Assembly (NCBI GenBank): GCA_023413555.1
Contig: JAEZPG010000030.1
Coordinates: 22,796 to 86,795 of the forward strand
DNA length: 64,000 bases
Direction: 5' to 3'
DNA from: Bacillota bacterium
GTDB taxonomy: Bacteria; Bacillota; Clostridia; Lachnospirales; Lachnospiraceae
Shown here: piece after piece, positions 9,674 to 17,296 of the stretch
Numbering within the stretch: the stretch's first letter is position 1
Layout of the letters: every line of letters starts with the position of its first letter
Program-made: the position numbers and the translations under genes
The notes under the pieces: model-generated
Database searches by the model: none
The model's input: the letters and a program-made list of their open reading frames with translations, nothing else
What the model was told of the DNA's origin: nothing

Positions 9674-10405
9674 ATGAACATGAAGACCATTTTAGTCACA
9701 GGTGCCTCCAGAGGCATTGGGAATGCTATTGCTAGGCGTTTTATGAGCCCCGGGTACAATCTGGTTCTAACCTGTAAACATAATATAAATGCCCTTAATA
9801 AGTTAAAGGAGGAAGCTGAAGCTGCAGGCGCTCGTTGTCTTGCCCTTCAGTGTGATGTGGCAGACTACCACAGTTTGGAAACTCTGTTTCATCAGGTGAC
9901 CACTTGGGGGAATGGTGTGGATTTCCTAATCAATAATGCTGGCATCTCCTATGTAGAGCTTGTGACGGATACCACCAATGAGCAATGGCAAAAGCTATTG
10001 GCTACCAATCTGTCTGCACCTTTCTACTGTTCTAGGTTGGCACTTCCTCATATGATTCATGAAAAAGCAGGAAAAATTGTGAACATTTCTTCTGTGTGGG
10101 GTGTATGTGGAGCCTCCATGGAAGTTGCCTACTCAGCTACAAAGGGTGGTCTTAATGCCATGACGAAAGCCCTTGCTAAGGAGGTTGCTCCTAGTAACAT
10201 TCAAGTAAATGCTATTGCCTGTGGTGCCATTGACACCGACATGAATCGATTTTTAAGTGATGTTGACCGGCTATCCCTGAAAGAAGAAATTCCAGCCGGA
10301 CGTATGGGCAGACCGGAAGAGGTCGCAGAATTGGTTTACCAAATTTGCACAGGGAATGATTATCTGACTGGCCAAGTAATTCAACTGGACGGTGGCTGGA
10401 TATAA
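9674..10405 (+). CDS. SDR family oxidoreductase (FabG-like)
   Basis: 243-residue classical short-chain dehydrogenase. The NAD(P)-binding motif TGASRGIG is at residues 9-16, NNAG near 90, and the catalytic Ser (NISSVWG), Tyr and Lys (AYSATKGG) are present; the C-terminus LTGQVIQLDGGW is typical of FabG. It is likely NADPH-dependent and reduces a 3-oxoacyl or similar keto substrate. It stands alone with its own promoter rather than in a fab operon, so it may be a housekeeping paralog with another substrate. Confidence 0.9.
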   Translation: MNMKTILVTGASRGIGNAIARRFMSPGYNLVLTCKHNINALNKLKEEAEAAGARCLALQCDVADYHSLETLFHQVTTWGNGVDFLINNAGISYVELVTDTTNEQWQKLLATNLSAPFYCSRLALPHMIHEKAGKIVNISSVWGVCGASMEVAYSATKGGLNAMTKALAKEVAPSNIQVNAIACGAIDTDMNRFLSDVDRLSLKEEIPAGRMGRPEEVAELVYQICTGNDYLTGQVIQLDGGWI

Positions 10406-10422
10406 CAATGTAGAACGCATCC

Positions 10423-10506
10423 CCTATGACAGGTAATTCTTGAATTCCTGTCATAGGAGAAAGAGGAGGGAGAACGGTATATGAATCTTTGCCGTTTTCC
10501 CTCCTC
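10423..10506. terminator. Two hairpins between convergent genes, probable bidirectional terminator
   Basis: First stem: CCTATGACAGG (10423-10433) with its exact complement at 10447-10457. Second stem: 15 bp with one G-U pair (10463-10477 with 10492-10506). They fill the gap between the convergent SDR and ADH genes. Neither has a long T run, so termination efficiency is uncertain. Confidence 0.55.
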
Positions 10507-10526
10507 ATTCTATCTTATCCTTAAGT

Positions 10527-11708
10527 TTATAATTCTGCATTTACTGCAAGCTGATAGATGGTTTCACATGCCTTCTTGTCAAGCTCTACAAACCCTTCCC
10601 TCTTGCCATCTCCTACTCCAAGGGTCTCAATCAGCTTTGGAATATCTTCTTCTTTTGCACCTAATTGGGCAAAGTTAATTGGCATTCCTATGGAGGAGAG
10701 GAACTGGCGGAAGCGCTTGATTCCTTCCTTTGCTGTATTCTCTGGGTTAGCGAAGTCCATATGACAGCCCCAGACTCTTACAGCTGTCTGAGCAAAACGC
10801 ATCACATCATGATTCATCACATATTCCATCCAAGCCGGCATAATTACTGCAAGACCTGCACCATGGGCACAGTCATACAAAGCGGAAAGTTCATGCTCTA
10901 GTCCATGACTGTTCCAATCTTGTTCACGTCCAACACCGACAATATCGTTATGGGCTACCATTCCTGCCCACATGATGTTAGCTCTTGCCTGATAGTCATC
11001 AGGATTCTTAATTGCCTTTGGCACTTCATTTATCATGGTTAAAAGTATGGATTCACATAAACGATCAGTAACTTCTACGTCCTTTGTATTGGTAAAATAT
11101 CGTTCAAATACATGGGCCATAATGTCTGTAGCACCACAAGCAGTTTGATAGGCCGGAAGAGTTTGGGTTAGGGCTGGATTCATAATGGAGAATTTAGGTC
11201 GTAGGCAATCTCCTCCAGCTCCTCTCTTTAACATGCCTTCCTCCTTGGTAATAACTGAACTAGGAGAGCCTTCGCTTCCAGCTGCTGCTATGGTTAAAAC
11301 AGTTCCAACTGGCAATGCATCTTGAGGCTCTTTCGTCCCATCATAAAAATCCCAAAAATCACCATCATATACTGCTCCAGCTGCTATGGCCTTAGCTGAG
11401 TCTATGGTGCTTCCACCACCTACAGCGAGAACAAAATCAACTTTTTCTTTTTTAGATAATTCAATTCCTTGATAAACCAATCCACTTCTTGGATTTGGCT
11501 TTGCTCCTCCCAGAATTACATAAGATAGACCTGCTTTTTCTATAGAAGATTTCACCCGGTCTAAAAGACCAGATTTCACAACGGAACCACCACCATAATG
11601 AATTAGCACCTTAGTTCCATTAAACTTCTTTATGTATTCTCCACATTCAGTTTCTTTGTCCTTACCGAACACAAAATAAGTAGGACTATAAAATTCAAAA
11701 TTCTCCAT
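10527..11708 (-). CDS. Iron-containing alcohol dehydrogenase, butanol dehydrogenase / YqhD type
   Basis: 393-residue group III ADH that reduces aldehydes to alcohols with NAD(P)H. The dinucleotide motif GGGSTIDSAKA is near residue 97. Metal ligands align with E. coli YqhD (D194, H198, H267, H281) as D195, H199, H268 and H282 (GATDIMAHVFE, NSHGLEHEL, DCAHGAGLAV). It is the most BDH-like of the four Fe-ADHs in the window. It is monocistronic, with a palindrome around its -10 box (11730-11756) that suggests dedicated repression. Confidence 0.92.
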   Translation of the reverse strand: MENFEFYSPTYFVFGKDKETECGEYIKKFNGTKVLIHYGGGSVVKSGLLDRVKSSIEKAGLSYVILGGAKPNPRSGLVYQGIELSKKEKVDFVLAVGGGSTIDSAKAIAAGAVYDGDFWDFYDGTKEPQDALPVGTVLTIAAAGSEGSPSSVITKEEGMLKRGAGGDCLRPKFSIMNPALTQTLPAYQTACGATDIMAHVFERYFTNTKDVEVTDRLCESILLTMINEVPKAIKNPDDYQARANIMWAGMVAHNDIVGVGREQDWNSHGLEHELSALYDCAHGAGLAVIMPAWMEYVMNHDVMRFAQTAVRVWGCHMDFANPENTAKEGIKRFRQFLSSIGMPINFAQLGAKEEDIPKLIETLGVGDGKREGFVELDKKACETIYQLAVNAEL

Positions 11709-11729
11709 ATCTTCTCCTCCGTTTTCATA

Positions 11730-11756
11730 TTATAACAAATTATACGATTGTTATAA
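11730..11756 (-). promoter_or_regulatory. Inverted repeat flanking the -10 box of the ADH gene
   Basis: A perfect 9-bp inverted repeat TTATAACAA / TTGTTATAA (11730-11738, 11748-11756) encloses a minus-strand TATAAT (11739-11744). The -35 region is weak. A repressor bound here would cover the core promoter; the regulator is not identifiable. Confidence 0.6.
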
Positions 11757-11865
11757 AAAAACTAAATACTGTTATATCTTTTGTACCTAGTTACTTTTAA
11801 TATTATATCATAGGTTAAAGTAAAATCCTATCCATCAATATAAATCATTAGTGAGGAGAACAATA

Positions 11866-13215
11866 GTGAAAGAAGATAATTTTTATAAAAAGCTACGTAA
11901 ATTAATGATACCAATTGTGATCCAGAATCTACTTAATGCTGCTGTAGGTAGTGCTGATGTAATTATGTTGGGATTCGTTGGACAGGATGAGCTGTCAGGA
12001 GTATCCCTAGCAGGTCAGGTTCCCTTTATCTTTACTTTGTTTATCTATGGAATCACAGCAGGAGTAAGTTCTATGACTGCGCAGTATTGGGGAAAAGGCG
12101 ATCTATCCTCGATAAGAAAGATTTTTGGAATTGCTATTAGGTTCTCCCTTTGCATCTCCTTCGTCTTTACCCTGACCAACATTCTTATTCCTGATACCAT
12201 TATGAAAGCATTTACAGAAGACCCGAAATTAATTCAGCACGGAGCTACTTATTTACGTGTACTTGGTATCTCCTACTTATTTATGGGGTGTTCCATTGTG
12301 TACGAGGTGTCCATCCGTAATATGGAACGAGTGATGATAAGTACCTTTATCTCCACTACTTGTCTACTACTAAATATATTGTTAAATGCCGTGTTTATCT
12401 TTGGATTGTTTGGTTCCCCAAAGCTTGGAGTGTTTGGAGTTGCGCTGGCAACTACTATTTCAAGGGCTGTTGAACTGTTACTATGTATTGCAGATTCCCT
12501 ATTTATTGATAAAAAACTAAAACTTCGTGTAACTTATATATTTAGTAAGGGTGGTATTCTGACGAAAGACTTCATTCGTTACTCTTCCCCAGCCCTTGCC
12601 AATTATCTATCCTGGGGCCTTGGTTTTACCATGTACTCTGTCATACTTGGGCGACTGGGACGTGACATAGTTGCGGCTCATGCAGTAAATTCAGTGGTTC
12701 GTAATCTATCAATTATATTTGGGATGGGTGTTAGCGGCGCTGGGTCAATTCTTATTGGGAAAGAGATTGGAGACAATAGACTTGCACAAGCAAAGGAAGA
12801 TGGCTCTAAAGTGTGCCACCTGGCTCTGTTATTTAGTGTGGCCGGAGGTGTAATTATTATCTTATGCCGTCCACTTATATTAAATATGGTAGATCTATCT
12901 GATGTAGCATACAGCTACCTAAATATTATGCTATTCATAAATATCCTTTACTGCATCGGTAAGGTTATGAATTGTACCACAATTGCCGGCATCTTCTGCG
13001 CCGGTGGTGATACTAGATTTGGATTTATCTGTGATTCCGTGAACATGTGGTGTTTTGCAGTACCTCTTGGACTGCTAGCCGCCTTTGTGTTCAAATGGCC
13101 AACTATGGTAGTTTACTTCTGTATCAGTCTGGATGAAGTAGTAAAGCTTCCTGTTGTTTATTGGCATTACAAAAAGTACAAGTGGGTGAATAATATCACC
13201 CGTAATTTTGAATAA
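11866..13215 (+). CDS. MATE family efflux transporter
   Basis: 449-residue cation-coupled multidrug or metabolite exporter of the MATE/MOP superfamily with 12 predicted TM helices in two homologous halves (conserved GSADVIMLGF in TM1-2). GTG 11866 is preferred because TGAGGAG lies 7 nt upstream; the GTG at 11851 is inside the ribosome site itself. Substrate unknown. It diverges from the ADH gene, with a 150-nt AT-rich intergenic region. Confidence 0.92.
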   Translation: MKEDNFYKKLRKLMIPIVIQNLLNAAVGSADVIMLGFVGQDELSGVSLAGQVPFIFTLFIYGITAGVSSMTAQYWGKGDLSSIRKIFGIAIRFSLCISFVFTLTNILIPDTIMKAFTEDPKLIQHGATYLRVLGISYLFMGCSIVYEVSIRNMERVMISTFISTTCLLLNILLNAVFIFGLFGSPKLGVFGVALATTISRAVELLLCIADSLFIDKKLKLRVTYIFSKGGILTKDFIRYSSPALANYLSWGLGFTMYSVILGRLGRDIVAAHAVNSVVRNLSIIFGMGVSGAGSILIGKEIGDNRLAQAKEDGSKVCHLALLFSVAGGVIIILCRPLILNMVDLSDVAYSYLNIMLFINILYCIGKVMNCTTIAGIFCAGGDTRFGFICDSVNMWCFAVPLGLLAAFVFKWPTMVVYFCISLDEVVKLPVVYWHYKKYKWVNNITRNFE

Positions 13216-13241
13216 CCCCCAACATGTTACAGGAGAATTGA

Positions 13242-14210
13242 TTACATACCCTGTAACGAGCAGAAGCCAGCCTGTATCAGTACCTCCTGACTATTAAACA
13301 GGCTGGTAACCACTGCTTTATACTCTGAGCCTTTCTGGGCTTTTTTTATTTGCTTCCCATACTTTTCTGCTTCTGGAAATAAATGAATCATGTAGAACCA
13401 CAATTCCTTCATTTTAAACAATACATCTCGCTCTCCAGACATTATTTCCTCATAACCATCATAAATGGTATCGTGGAACTCTTTCAAAATTTGATTGTTT
13501 AATCGATTTGTTCCCAATATATGACCAACAAGGTCCGGATTGGCTATTAGACCACGGCCAAACATAAGGGGAATGTCCTCACCAAACTCTGACACGAAAG
13601 CTTCATAATCTTCCACTGTAAATATGTCTCCATTATAGCAAACAGGATTCTTACTATTATTCAATGCCTTGGCAAATACCTGTCGATTTGGAGTATTCCT
13701 ATAAAAATCCTTCTGTACTCTTGGATGAATAATAAGTTCTTCTAAGGGATATTGGTTATATATGTCTAGAATGGCATCAAACTCCTCAGGAGAGTCCTTT
13801 CCTATACGTGTCTTTATAGACAATTTACCTGTATAATGCTCGAATATCTCAGCCAAAAATACATTTAGTTCTTTGGGATATGCTAAAAAGCCTGAACCTT
13901 TTCCCTTGGCTACTACAGTACCTGATGGACAACCTAGGTTAAGATTCAGCTCTGTATAGCCATATTCTTTAAGCTTCTCTGCCACCTTCAGAAAATCATT
14001 CGGCTGGTTTGTCAGAATCTGAGGTACAAGGTGGAACTCAGGATTATGTTCTGGAAAAATGTCATTTTTCTCCCTAGAGCTAAAGAGTTTGTTCCTCCCA
14101 GGAGTAATAAAAGGAGTGAAGTATTTATCCACTCCAGGAAAAAAGCTGTGATGGGCATTGCGATAATTATATGTGGTGATGCCCTCCATTGGGGCAAAAT
14201 AACTTTTCAT
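13242..14210 (-). CDS. tRNA-dihydrouridine synthase family protein
   Basis: 322-residue FMN-dependent TIM barrel that reduces uridine in tRNA to dihydrouridine. The N-terminus APMEGIT binds FMN, the catalytic Cys lies in LNLNLGCPSGTV, and IKTRIG and the phosphate site LMFGRGLIANP are visible. The sequence is a diverged, shorter member of the COG0042 group common in Clostridia. A hairpin GTTACAGG / CCTGTAAC (13226-13257) overlaps its 3' end. Confidence 0.9.
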   Translation of the reverse strand: MKSYFAPMEGITTYNYRNAHHSFFPGVDKYFTPFITPGRNKLFSSREKNDIFPEHNPEFHLVPQILTNQPNDFLKVAEKLKEYGYTELNLNLGCPSGTVVAKGKGSGFLAYPKELNVFLAEIFEHYTGKLSIKTRIGKDSPEEFDAILDIYNQYPLEELIIHPRVQKDFYRNTPNRQVFAKALNNSKNPVCYNGDIFTVEDYEAFVSEFGEDIPLMFGRGLIANPDLVGHILGTNRLNNQILKEFHDTIYDGYEEIMSGERDVLFKMKELWFYMIHLFPEAEKYGKQIKKAQKGSEYKAVVTSLFNSQEVLIQAGFCSLQGM

Positions 14211-14240
14211 AACAGTAACCTTCCTTAAAATATGTAGACC

Positions 14241-14741
14241 TTACCTGCGAATTTTTTCCAAGACATCATTTTCAATCTCCTCCCTATCTATGTCTAAGCA
14301 GACAGATAACTCGCTAAAAAGATATTCACAGGCCATTTTATAATATTTTTCATCCACTGCTACAATTTTTCTCCCTTGCTTGATTCTCTCATTTCCTCTT
14401 AGATAGCTTGTCTTTATTATCTTAACTAACTCCACGATATCATTTTTTTGAAAACTTTCTTTATATACTGTTTCCCCATTTTTATCATCTTTAATATATA
14501 AAAATCCTATACTTGGAATAGTATCAATGAATGCAAGGGCTTCTTCTCTTGTAAGAATCTTTCTTATGGATGGTGTCTTGTTATCCACTGCAACGTAAAT
14601 AGTACTGGTCTTTGAGTATACGGGCTTTAACAGATAAAATAATTTATTACTGTCTATGCCTTCCATATGAACAGTTGTTATATCGTCAACCATACATACT
14701 CCTTTATTTCCACAGATTACATATTCTCCTTTTGCAAACAT
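14241..14741 (-). CDS. CarD family transcriptional regulator
   Basis: 166 residues. The N-terminal 60 residues form the RNA-polymerase-interacting fold (FAKGEYVICGNKGVCMVDDI, YLLKPVY, IYVAVD) shared by CarD/CdnL and the TRCF RID. The C-terminal half is helical, as expected for the DNA-binding part. CarD proteins stabilise the open complex at promoters; this could be the housekeeping copy or a specialised paralog. It lies between the GGDEF gene and the dus gene on the same strand. Confidence 0.87.
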   Translation of the reverse strand: MFAKGEYVICGNKGVCMVDDITTVHMEGIDSNKLFYLLKPVYSKTSTIYVAVDNKTPSIRKILTREEALAFIDTIPSIGFLYIKDDKNGETVYKESFQKNDIVELVKIIKTSYLRGNERIKQGRKIVAVDEKYYKMACEYLFSELSVCLDIDREEIENDVLEKIRR

Positions 14742-14779
14742 AACAGAACCTCCTCCTTTCTGCAGGATACTAATGCAGA

Positions 14780-15898
14780 TTATTCAATCTCTTTTAGTTT
14801 CTGACTCATCTTCCTCAAATACATTGACTTATCAGCAGCTTTAAAGCACTCTTCTATAGATATTCCATTCCCTTTCCTATAATGAGAATAACCATAAGCC
14901 AGTGGTTCCCAGTCGAATTGAGCGCTATCCTTGAAAAAGCTAAGCTTACTTACTCCATTTACCACACTTGCAAGCATCTGCTCCAAGTCATTTTCCTGAA
15001 TATTTTCGCATAGGCAACAGAATTCATCCCCTCCGATACGGTAGAGAACTCCTCCAGATAAGGTATCTCTCTTAATCTCGCTTGCGACTTGCTGTATGTA
15101 TTCGTCACCTTTAGCGTGGCCAAATTGGTCATTAACACTCTTTAGGTTATTGATATCAAACATGACAATATATAGATTCTCAGATTCTTTGGCATACTCA
15201 AAGCTTTCGTCAAAGCAACGACGATTTTTAACTTCTGTGAGGGAGTCGTATTTGAAAGACAAATCCTTTAAAAAATTATAATACAACAGTAAAACTAGGG
15301 AAAAGCAAGGCCATATCATAAGAAGCTTCGGAAATATTATCTGAATAAAATCTCCAAATAGTATAATACAAAACTGACCTAGCAAATTAATCTGTTCTAC
15401 TTTGTCATAGGATCGTCCCTTTACTCTCAAAGAGATAAAATATATCCCCAAAGAATACAGATTTATCAGAATAACAATTAAAAACAAAGGGCCTCTTGCA
15501 TAATGACCATTGGAGTCAACAGAGAATATTAACCCTGTCCATATACTTGATACGCAAAGACCAAAGAGTATTATAATTGGGAAAATGATTCGAATTAAAT
15601 GGTTTCTTAAACTAGGAACATAGATGACTGAAAATACAATACATATTACTGGCGTTAAGGAAAACCCCAGTACATTACTAATCTTATAGATAGTAAACAA
15701 TGCAGGAGTTTTATAATCCTCCATGTATACTGTGAATGCCTCAAGGGCTACAATGAAAAATATTAGATGTGCAACAAAAGACAGGTCTCTAGCCTGTCTT
15801 TTACCAACCATTCTATCGCTATGTAATAAATATAATATAAATGTCAATATCACAACGGCGATTATATCGGGACCAATCCGAACAAAATACTGCTCCAT
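14780..15898 (-). CDS. Membrane-bound diguanylate cyclase (GGDEF)
   Basis: 372 residues from ATG 15898 (GAGGG at 8 nt). Six to seven TM helices (about 10-215) precede a GGDEF domain (about 220-370). The active-site loop RIGGDEF is intact and FDINNLKSVNDQFGHAKGD carries the metal-binding Asp and nucleotide contacts, so c-di-GMP synthesis is likely. No RxxD inhibitory site is evident upstream of GGDEF. The signal sensed by the membrane part is unknown. Confidence 0.9.
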   Translation of the reverse strand: MEQYFVRIGPDIIAVVILTFILYLLHSDRMVGKRQARDLSFVAHLIFFIVALEAFTVYMEDYKTPALFTIYKISNVLGFSLTPVICIVFSVIYVPSLRNHLIRIIFPIIILFGLCVSSIWTGLIFSVDSNGHYARGPLFLIVILINLYSLGIYFISLRVKGRSYDKVEQINLLGQFCIILFGDFIQIIFPKLLMIWPCFSLVLLLYYNFLKDLSFKYDSLTEVKNRRCFDESFEYAKESENLYIVMFDINNLKSVNDQFGHAKGDEYIQQVASEIKRDTLSGGVLYRIGGDEFCCLCENIQENDLEQMLASVVNGVSKLSFFKDSAQFDWEPLAYGYSHYRKGNGISIEECFKAADKSMYLRKMSQKLKEIE

Positions 15899-15953
15899 AG
15901 ACAAAGCCCTCACTTTTGTATTATTAAACCACAGCACACGAGTTTATAATAAA

Positions 15954-15982
15954 ATTATAACACATTTTATTTTAAAACACAA
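15954..15982 (-). promoter_or_regulatory. Promoter of the GGDEF gene
   Basis: Minus-strand TTGTGT (15977-15982) and a perfect TATAAT (15954-15959), spacer 17 nt. The promoter sits immediately beyond the broken end of the CDP-alcohol phosphatidyltransferase remnant. Confidence 0.6.
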
Positions 15983-15986
15983 TCAA

Positions 15987-16235
15987 TTAGAGGTTCTTTA
16001 CCTCAAATAAACCTTTTATATCTCGATGAAGTGTTTTGAGCTTTAGTAGGATAATTTGCTCCTCTAATGCAGCAAAAAAACCATCCAGCATATCTGTCAA
16101 CGCACAAGACACGTAGATCAGGAAAAAGAGGCAGGTAAAGGGTTTAACGATAAAAATGAGTAAAGTAATCATTGCCCGAAGTAAGGTTAAACTATTGGGA
16201 ATCAGTTTGGGACGAAACAGTTCTTTCAGTTTCAA
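15987..16235 (-). pseudogene. Truncated CDP-alcohol phosphatidyltransferase remnant
   Basis: Only 82 codons remain from a TTG start with AAGGAT upstream; intact family members have about 170-200 residues. The N-terminus is typical (NSLTLLRAMITLLI, a TM helix, then ALTDMLDGFFA), which is the first part of the signature D-x2-D-G-x2-A-R-x8-G-x3-D-x3-D. After FFA the arginine is lost, the rest of the signature is unrecognisable and the frame ends. The catalytic aspartates are therefore missing and the gene is probably inactive. Confidence 0.75.
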
Positions 16236-16263
16236 TGGTTTTATCCTTTCTATAACAAAATGA

Positions 16264-16959
16264 TCATTCTGGCATTAAGTTTATCATAGATATCAACTCT
16301 TTTAAGGAACCAATCTCATAATTCGGTTGTATCGTAGATGTCCACTGTCTTCCTACTCGATTCAGCAACACAGCCCTTGCCCCAGCTTCCTTGGCTCCTA
16401 TAATATCACTGTTACTATCTCCAATATGTAAGATGGCTTCCACAGGTACTTGCAGCTTATCTGCCACTATAGTAAAGAAACGACCTTTTTTCTCCCCTTT
16501 ATAACAATGCAAGTCATCAGAGATAAAAGCATATTCCGGCTTTACTTTGTCAATAATGGGATCTGCCATAGTATGACTGGAGTCACTGGACAGAATCACC
16601 CTGTAATACCGCTTTATATAATCTAGGGTTTCCCACACATCATCATAATAAGGAGCTTTCCCGTGATTCAAAAAAAGTTGGTCCACAACCAACTCAGGAT
16701 TAACAGCCATATCTGTTTCCCTTACCATTGTCTTTGCACAATCCATAAAAATATCTTTCATTGTAATAAAGTGATTTCCATCCTGCACAATCAGTTGGAT
16801 GGCTTTTGTATAAAGGCTCATAAGGGATTTTGCCCCAAACTCAGCCAACTCATCTGTATATTCTTCCTTAAGAATTACTTTCCATATATTCGGTATTCTT
16901 TTATTGACATCCACTAATGTCTGGAAGATATCAAAACTAATGACTTTAATTTTACACAT
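16264..16959 (-). CDS. HAD family hydrolase
   Basis: 231 residues with the L-2-haloacid-dehalogenase/phosphatase fold. Motif I is SFDIFQTLVD (nucleophile Asp, with Phe-Gln-Thr in place of the usual D-x-T), motif II ILSSDSS, motif III a Lys in CYKGEKKGRFF, and motif IV HIGDSNSDIIGA. The helical cap (about 20-100) is of the C1 type. It is probably a small-molecule phosphatase of unknown substrate, and it is intact although flanked by two decayed genes. Confidence 0.87.
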   Translation of the reverse strand: MCKIKVISFDIFQTLVDVNKRIPNIWKVILKEEYTDELAEFGAKSLMSLYTKAIQLIVQDGNHFITMKDIFMDCAKTMVRETDMAVNPELVVDQLFLNHGKAPYYDDVWETLDYIKRYYRVILSSDSSHTMADPIIDKVKPEYAFISDDLHCYKGEKKGRFFTIVADKLQVPVEAILHIGDSNSDIIGAKEAGARAVLLNRVGRQWTSTIQPNYEIGSLKELISMINLMPE

Positions 16960-16969
16960 AAATCAACCT

Positions 16970-17278
16970 CTATTTCTTCAAGTTCTCTTCCTTCAAGTTC
17001 TCTTCCTTATTAAAAATGAATTCTCAAGTGCTTCATAATCATTCTGAGAGCAGCACTTCTTACACTTCTGCTGAAATTCCCTCGTACGTTCCAGCATAGG
17101 TAAAAGTTTTATGAGAGGAACAACCTTCACAAGCAATCTCTGCAGTACTAACTACATGATCCCTTAATCCTACTCGGTACCAAAGATTTGCTACCTCTTG
17201 TAACTCCTCTTTCGTTTTAGCCAAAAAACGGGGACAATAAGTACAATTGTCCCCGCATAAAGTAATCCTATTTTCCAT
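16970..17278 (-). pseudogene. DUF3795 domain protein, broken by frameshifts
   Basis: The first 72 codons (17278-17060) are typical of DUF3795 (LCGDNCTYCPRFLA, ANLWYRVGLRDHVVS, CEGCSS) but stop early. Beginning at about 17098 another frame encodes a family-like C-terminus, MLERTREFQQKCKKCCSQ then NDYEALENSF. A second shift in a five-T tract (about 17017-17021) would restore FNKEENLKEENLKK and a stop at 16970. The middle Cys-rich segment of the family is missing. A perfect 15-bp tandem duplication (16977-17006) lies in the tail. Function of the family is unknown. Confidence 0.75.
16977..17006. repeat. Perfect 15-bp tandem duplication
   Basis: TTCAAGTTCTCTTCC occurs twice head to tail (16977-16991 and 16992-17006). 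On the minus strand it encodes the repeated KEENL in the restored frame of the DUF3795 pseudogene. Confidence 0.95.
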
Positions 17279-17296
17279 GGGGGTTTTTCCTTTTCC

